The notes beneath the pieces are model-generated. The model did not search any database. It was not told the origin of the DNA and was given only the letters and a program-made list of their open reading frames with translations. From positions 27,055,001-27,119,000 of the forward strand of contig CP142457.1 of assembly GCA_038049695.1 (NCBI GenBank): 64,000 nucleotides of DNA, given 5' to 3'. Positions 57,991-64,000 of this stretch are shown piece by piece. The stretch is from Cinnamomum chago (Eukaryota; Streptophyta; Magnoliopsida; Laurales; Lauraceae). Position numbers and translations under genes: made by a program. Within the stretch, counting starts at the first letter, position 1. Every line of letters begins with the position of its first letter.

Positions 57991-60130
57991 TTTAATTAGG
58001 GTGTGTTCAAGCACAACAATTTATGAATGGGCCCCAAAAGTAGATTTGGCCTACACCTATAAGCTTACATTTTCAAATCCAAATCTTAAGAAAGAAAACC
58101 TGCTCCCTAAAGTCTTAATTTCCTAATGATCATTGGAGATTTAAATCTTGAAATTTTATATGCGTAATTATGTGCCATCTTTAATCATTTAGGCCCTTTA
58201 GTTTTTGTTTATCAATGTAACAGTTTGGCTAACCGTGTATTTTGAGAAAATGGTTAACTGAACCATATTTTACAGTTTGGTTCGATTAACTGTGAGTCGA
58301 GATTGAAAACCATAACCGAACCGTGGAACACAGTTTTTCGATTTTAATAACCGTAACCAAATCGTGAACACAGTTATTAACCGTCCGTTCGGTTCGGTTT
58401 CGTCGGTTAGACGGTTTTTTTCAAATTTTGTTACACCCCTAATAAACACCAAAAGGACTCTTATTTGGCGTTTGACAACTCTATTTTGGAGGATATCTAC
58501 TTCATCAAGTTAGGCGCACTTTGTATGATTTCTCCCATATGTATAAAATTTTGATTTTCTTTAAAATGATGAGGTTTTAGTATTTTTACAAGATATTATT
58601 CGTCATTCCATGAGCCCTCCCTAAAATTTCTTTATTTCTAAAGTTCTCAAGTACCATTCCACTTAATTTTATTTTATTTTTTTTGCCAGGCCCACTATCC
58701 TTGTGTTCAAAGCCAAAGCAATAAGTTTATTTTTTCTCATTCTTTTCCTGTCGGTCCCATCCCTTTAACAATGGCCTTATTTTATAGGTGAATTGTACTA
58801 GACAATGACAAATGGTTCAAATCAATTTTCATTTTTTTTCCAAAATGGTCTCTGAAACCTTTATATGTTTTGTAATTAGGTTATTTTTATTTTATTTTGA
58901 TATATATTCATTATTTACAATTAATCTTGATGTCTTATTTCAGATATTTATTTATTTATTTAAATAGAAGTGTTTTCCTCCATTATCATAAATTGAACGT
59001 GCTACACCAAAAAGACATCAAATTCTCAAATAAATATGAAAAAACGTTATTCTAACTTGCAAGTATAATTGTGAAATTATATGGATAACAATATCTAATA
59101 GAGCTAAATTTAATATAGTTAATTTATTAAAGTAATTACTTTTGTTGGTGTACATATTGTTTTATTTGTTTGGTTCTTTTTATATGGGGGTGGATTCAAT
59201 ATGGAAATTGACAGCGAAGATCTCGAACGTATTTAATGGGCCCACAAGGCGAACCTTAACTAACTAATTATGCCATCTACTAACAATGTCAATGGATCGG
59301 GTTCAACCAATGGAAAACTGATCCATTTATTAAATTGTTTGGAAATATTGACCCAAATCCAAAAGTACAAGGTCAGGTTTTCTTTGGGAGCCTCACCCTA
59401 TGGTAGTTGCACCAATTATTTCAAACCATACCAATTTTTGCAACTTAGAAGCTACACCACAGTATCATATCCAATCGAAGCCTAACATGGGTTGGAAGTG
59501 ATTAGCCCATCTCAAATATGTGAGGCCCAATCAGCCTATTTAGTAAATTCGGCGGGGCCAGGCTTTATCACATGTTTGGGCAAGTAAGTTGGACTAGTAG
59601 TCAGGCGTGAAACTTGAGGACTCGGGGATCTTTCCCTAGTCATGTGTGCGATATATAGTAAGGTGCCAACACCACTCGATCAAGAATGAATTGGCGAATT
59701 TACCCGGTTCCCGATTTTGGCATCACATAATTAACAAGTGCAATCTGCATAGATACGGTCCCAAGTAGGTGTATTCATGGGTCGGGTTAGGCGGGCTGAG
59801 GAATATCCATGCTTGGCCGAGTTTAGAACGCTCACTCATATCCAACGGAAGCCTGACTAGGGTTTTAATTGCCTACCTTGAGCCCGGTCTGTCTCAAACG
59901 AGTGACGCCCAAGCCATCCCATTTAGTTACACTTGGTTGGGCAAGTAAGTCATCAACTTAAAGGTGCTACTTATTTGGGTCAGGCTTCATTCTTTGCGCT
60001 TTCTTTCACTTAATCCAAGCCCGATCCAAACATAACACAGGACAAAATCTCGTTCCAGGCCCAGCACAGGTACAAAATCTCAAAGCATTTTCCCAGCCCA
60101 AAGAAGGCTGGGCCCGGTTGATGAACTCCC
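57991..60130. other. Intergenic or intronic sequence with a hAT-like remnant
   Basis: Around 58213-58442 there are CCGAACC/GGTTCGG repeats ending in 'gttacacccctaa', the inverse of a common plant hAT terminus; the other end is poorly matched. Near 59480-59990 two similar GGCCCA-rich passages ('gggcaagtaagt' in both) form a loose duplication. A terminal exon for the minus-strand CYSTM-type gene was looked for here and not found. Confidence 0.4.
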
Positions 60131-60197
60131 CTAGGCCTTAGTCCCCAACACATTACACTAAATACTGAATAGAATAGGAGAGAGTTATGTAATGTAC

Positions 60198-61603
60198 CAT
60201 CCCTTCCAGAACCCATCACCCCTGCTCTTTGTTTCCACTGGTACTGGTTGTTGGGGGTACCCTGAACCATATTGCACAGGATAACCAGCGGGGGGTGGTG
60301 GAGCTGCGTACGCCGGTGGAGGGTACGACGGAGGCGGGTAGCCCTGGCCTGGCGGAGGGTATGCTGTAGGGGGTGGTGGATACACTGTTCCATCAAAAAC
60401 ACCACAAGAATTAAAAATGCATATGAATTGACAACAACTAATCAAACATTTGAAAATTAATTATCAGTGTCTAAGCTTGAGATTCTAGATGAACCATTTT
60501 TTTTTTTTTTGGATTTAATTTACAGGGAATGGGTGGTGATCATTTTTTTTTATCAAAGGTAAGAAGAGATAATATGATGGCCCTTGTTAATCTTCAAATA
60601 ATTAGGATTAGATTGAAATTGAGGATTAGAAATGATTTTGCATTTCTTTATTCTTTACTGCCAATTATTTCAAGAAGATCATCTGGGTCATACATTCAAT
60701 ATAAAGGGGGGGAATTCACAAATAACCACCCACCCTTATAACGTTTACAAAGTCATGACCTACATCAATGTAAGGGGTTACCATGAAAACCCATCAAACT
60801 TGAGTCAATTAACCCATGGTAGTGCCATGGGTTTAATCCAACTCAGGTTGGGTTTTGAGGAAACATTTGTCATTTTGCCATGAATTATTGGAAGTTTTGT
60901 CAAACGGTCATAACCAGCCTTTGACAGATGATCATGGTGGTTAATACTTGATTGGGACTGACAAAATAATGCGTTTGTTGGGAAAAATAAATGGCAGTGG
61001 TTATATGTAACTTTCAAAAACTGTACAGTTGATTATCTATAAAATCCCATTATAATGCCCCAGTATTGAAGGACCAAGATCATCAAAACAGGTCATATAC
61101 TCAAACAAGTTGCTGATAGACATGCAAACAAATAACAAATCATATTAAAAAAAAGCTCTTTTTCGAAAATCTTGTATTTTTTTTTCCTTTAACCCCTTCA
61201 AAATTTTATGAAACACCACCCCCACCCCCGGTGTGATTTCAGTTTCTAAACAATGATACGCATTGACCACCTTACAATTTCTCTTTATAACATACTAGCC
61301 CTCTTAAGGAAGATGCCTTCAATACTCTCTTATGGTGGAATAGGCGCATAAGTCAATTGACTTTGATACCATATTAAATTTCTTTAGCTAATCATTCATA
61401 CCAAAATATTACGGTTACTAAAGGCTGCAAAAATACCTTTTAATACACTAATGGATCATAACGTCCTGCTAACATTGGTTTTGACTCACAAATAAACAAT
61501 TCTAAAGCTAATGACTTTAAACCCTGGAATAGAAGTTAAAATCTTTAATTAACACAAACAAAGAACCTGGTGGAGCCTGCTGGTGCTGATCAGAGTAACT
61601 CAT
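60198..61603 (-). CDS. CYSTM-type proline-rich protein gene, two 5' exons
   Basis: Exon 1 runs from 61603 to 61567 (MSYSDQHQQAPP plus one base). Exon 2 runs from 60384 to 60198, entered after GAACAG and left at GGATG|GTACAT. The phase is maintained. The product begins MSYSDQHQQAPP and continues with a VYPPPP, GYPPPSYPPP, AYAAPPPPAGYPVQ run and 'ETKSRGDGFWKG'. This is the N-terminal part of plant cysteine-rich transmembrane module (CYSTM) proteins, small tail-anchored proteins linked to stress responses. Family members continue straight after 'FWKG' with the Cys-rich membrane segment, encoded here by a third exon not seen in the window. Either it lies behind the transposon-filled region to the left or it is lost. 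Reading through the donor instead adds only three residues, W-Y-I-T without the membrane module. Splice sites are inferred. Confidence 0.72.
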
Positions 61604-61683
61604 GTTCTCAAGGCTATCAGCAACACAAAACTGACAGAAGCAACAACAACCTTGTGAGAAATAATGGGCAAAAGAAGACACAA

Positions 61684-61694
61684 GCTTTTATAAG
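61684..61694 (-). promoter_or_regulatory. TATA box of the CYSTM-type gene
   Basis: Minus-strand CTTATAAAAGC, about 80-90 bp upstream of the start codon at 61603. This predicts transcription start near 61660 and a 5' UTR of roughly 55 bases. No other strong TATA box is seen close by. Confidence 0.55.
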
Positions 61695-61949
61695 GTGGTA
61701 TAAGGTGGTGAAGGGTTCAAATGAAGAGGAGGGTTTCTTAACGTGTGAGGCAGAGACGACGGCCACGAGACGCATAAAATGTGGCTCCAGACAAAGGAGA
61801 GTAGAAATCAAAGCGGTTGAAGAATAACAATGGAGAAGTTTTGTTTTCAAGCTCTTGTCGTACCTGTAGAGTGCCGGTCCTTGTGCTCTATCGTCTTGGA
61901 TGACGGACACGTGGCTTTGAAAAAATTTGATGAGAATGCTTACCTTGAG

Positions 61950-62133
61950 GGGAAATTCTATATGCACCCTCCCCTTATGCTGAGCACACCCACATCCATT
62001 GTGAACAGTGTCGTCACTGTTCACAATTCCCCTTATGCTGAGCACACCCACATCCATTGTGAACAGTGTCGTCACTGTTCACAATAGATGTGGGTGTGCT
62101 CAGCACATATAAGGGGTGCATATAGAATTTCCC
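61950..62133. mobile_element. 184-bp MITE with internal hairpin duplication
   Basis: Inverted ends GGGAAATTCTATATGCACC and its reverse complement, with a perfect 9-bp duplication TACCTTGAG (61941-61949 and 62134-62142), so MULE-type. A 58-bp segment starting at 61971 is repeated at 62029. Each copy contains a perfect hairpin GTGAACAGTG-TCGT-CACTGTTCAC. It lies about 350 bp upstream of the CYSTM-type start codon. Confidence 0.93.
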
Positions 62134-62142
62134 TACCTTGAG

Positions 62143-62620
62143 TCAATGGAGGAAAGTCACCAAAAACAGAGGTATGGATGGAATCTGTAACCTCTGCGGC
62201 TTTAACCTAGAGAAGTCCTTGGTGAAATCCTTAGTAGGGTCCATTTATTAGAATCGAAGCCGTTCAAAGTAAACTCCCCACATATATATGGGGATATCCT
62301 CAAATTTCATCAACCGGAGATTTTTCCACCATTGGTTTGACCATTTGATAAAAAGCATGAGAATGAATATGCATATGATTGTGTCAATCACGTTTATTAA
62401 TCAAATGGTCTACGGTGAATTCAATAACGGAAAAATTCTAATTGATGTAAAATTTGGGGACACCTTTGTATTCATATTCCTACAAGATTTTTATTTTTAA
62501 ATAGTTCGGATTTCAGTAGATGGGTTGTTAATCTAATATGATTAACATCCAATCATTTGATCTAATGTTATTAGGACAGATTTAAATAACCACTATTTAA
62601 TCTCATAAATAAAAATAAAT
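62143..62620. other. Intergenic, no gene seen
   Basis: AT-rich sequence upstream of the CYSTM-type promoter. Open stretches are short and unrecognised. Confidence 0.5.
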
Positions 62621-63832
62621 TGTACTTGGCACCATGAGAATGAGAGTCATGCGAGAAGATCTCCTTCAGTTGATGCTCCCTTTCTTGAGGATTTAAATCT
62701 CCTTCAGCGGACGACTCCATTTCTTAATGATTTACTATATTCCTTTACTATGCTTTCCTACGTGATTTACTATGCTTTACCATATTCCTTTACTATGCAT
62801 TTCAAGATATCGGTATGGAGAAGAGTTGTAACCCCTTAACCCTATTCATAGGATTTCTATGATACTCTCTTAATTTCCATTATGGAATGATCTTGCAATT
62901 TGATTTTAGATAAGCTCATGAGTCAGCAGATAAAACTCTTAACAAGATTAAAGATATTATTTTAGGCTGAATTATGTCCATGCGATATATGATAAATATG
63001 GAGTTATCCTAACCGTGGTTATCCAAGTCAGACCCTTATCTAGTTGTGTGGTCATGTGGGCCATGCTTTTAGAACTCCAACATCCTCTCACATGGTCTAT
63101 ATGACCACGACTTTATTAGAAATCCAACATCCTCCCACTTGGTTCATATGACGTCACTTTCAGAAATCCAACATCATCCCACTTGGTCCATATCACCACA
63201 TAAATTGCTCCACATTATTTTAGCCAGTGATCACAATCTTAATTTTCTAATCTTATTTATTATGCTACCATTAATTCTATGATTAAATAATGTTACCAAT
63301 GCGAATTATGACGGTCACACATCATTATAACTATGTGTTTCCTTCCATGTATTACATTAATAAGCAACATCATTAAACCAAGTCTGTAATTGAGACAATA
63401 GGGTCTTTTTATGAAAATCCTTGTAATTGGTTACACTGTAATGTCATATCTTTTATATCTTGCTTTATTCAAATAGTATCACATATGCATTCAATAAATA
63501 AAGGAGGACCACGAAATCACCAAATTTGTATTAACTAAAATGATCAATCTCAACAGTGTCTTTAAGTATGATTATCTTTACTAAGACAATTCAATAAGTC
63601 CCATGTCAACAACATGTCGCTTAAATACTTTTGGCGCCAATGCCTTAGTTAAAGAATCAACAATCACGAAGTCTGTAGACATACCTTCATTAGACACCAG
63701 ATCTCGCACTTTCTCGTTTAAGATTAGGTATTTGACTTCCTAACACTTGGATTTGCTTGAGCATTTGTCATTTCTAGCAAATCTTGTTGTTGCAGTATTA
63801 TCGCAATAAATTATCCACCGGTGTGAACAGTG
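62621..63832 (-). mobile_element. Copia remnant C, 3' end (RNase H and LTR part)
   Basis: The minus strand around 63832-63590 encodes the end of a Copia RNase H ('IYCDNTATTRFARN', 'VDSLTKALAPKVFKRHVVDM'). To the left a purine-rich tract (AAGTGGGAGGA, inverse at about 63133-63143) precedes a TGTTGGATTTCT start, the form of a 3' LTR. The boundary at 62621 is only a guess. The tract plus LTR-start motif occurs about three times between 63078 and 63190. The rest of the element is missing or beyond the window; it is broken and old. Confidence 0.65.
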
Positions 63833-64000
63833 GAACATAACTTTTCCATTAGTATGAACAATGAAAAACTTGTATTCACTAAAGATATGAGGAAGAAGAA
63901 GACGTGAGGAGTGACGCTAGTGCCGCCTAAATTTTCTTAGGCACCACTATCGTCTCTAAAAAAAGTACAAAAAAAAAAAAAAAAAAAGTGGTGGGAGGAC
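63833..64000. other. Window edge, no gene seen
   Basis: Includes inverted 'gccgcctaaattttcttaggcaccac' halves (stem CCTAA/TTAGG) and a poly(A) run at 63969-63987. Confidence 0.4.

Noticed and set aside
58205-58442. Complete hAT MITE with CCGAACC repeats
   Set aside because: Only one terminus is convincing and no 8-bp duplication was found; kept only as a remark in the intergenic entry.

Overview
This is nuclear DNA of a flowering plant, probably a eudicot with a transposon-rich genome. The evidence is AT-rich non-coding sequence, abundant Mutator-like (MULE), hAT, Copia, L1 and tRNA-SINE sequences, a plant mobile domain gene, a FAR1-type transposase, and one plant-specific CYSTM-type host gene. 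No rRNA gene, convincing tRNA gene or CRISPR array was seen. I cannot name the species. At least three quarters of the window is mobile DNA, much of it nested.

Left third (1-17.4 kb): a tandem array whose units carry GTGGGGCCCAC is split by two MULEs. MULE-1 (412-3949, 9-bp target duplication TTATATATA, ~200-bp TIRs) carries no recognisable gene. MULE-2 (4749-15328, duplication TTATATTAT, 227-bp TIRs) carries a two-exon plant mobile domain gene fragment. It is itself invaded by a 1.57-kb solo LTR (duplication AGATG) and a 1.1-kb hAT element (duplication ACTATGGA). Its TIRs hold five to six near-perfect TTGCGATATCGCAA dyads spaced 20-24 bp apart.

MULE-3 (17388-27060) is the most interesting object. 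It is a 9.7-kb FAR1-type MULE with ~0.7-kb TIRs that each end in a 34-bp perfect palindrome. It has a FAR1/MULE/SWIM transposase gene reading right (one frameshift) and a spliced 120-residue GRF-zinc-finger membrane protein gene reading left. Between them lies a 188-bp-period repeat array that turns back on itself. Two convergent genes, each facing in from its own TIR, repeat the plan of maize MuDR (mudrA/mudrB) with a different second protein.

Middle (27-49 kb): two solo LTRs of one family lie in opposite orientations (27625-30006 and 43478-45689). Between them are an old L1 (about 31.5-36.4 kb) pierced by a SINE, a MULE-type MITE, a hAT, a SINE fragment and another TIR element, and a structurally complete but coding-broken Copia element (37906-43116). 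An AT-rich ~870-bp tandem duplication (46.9-48.7 kb) and a hairpin MITE follow.

Right third (49-64 kb): a second L1 is split by a minus-strand Copia element (50237-57305, target duplication GATGT). Beyond it is the only host gene recognised, a minus-strand CYSTM-type (cysteine-rich transmembrane module) gene at about 60.2-61.6 kb whose last exon was not found. A MITE with a perfect 9-bp duplication sits ~0.35 kb upstream of its start codon. The window ends in the 3' part of another minus-strand Copia remnant.
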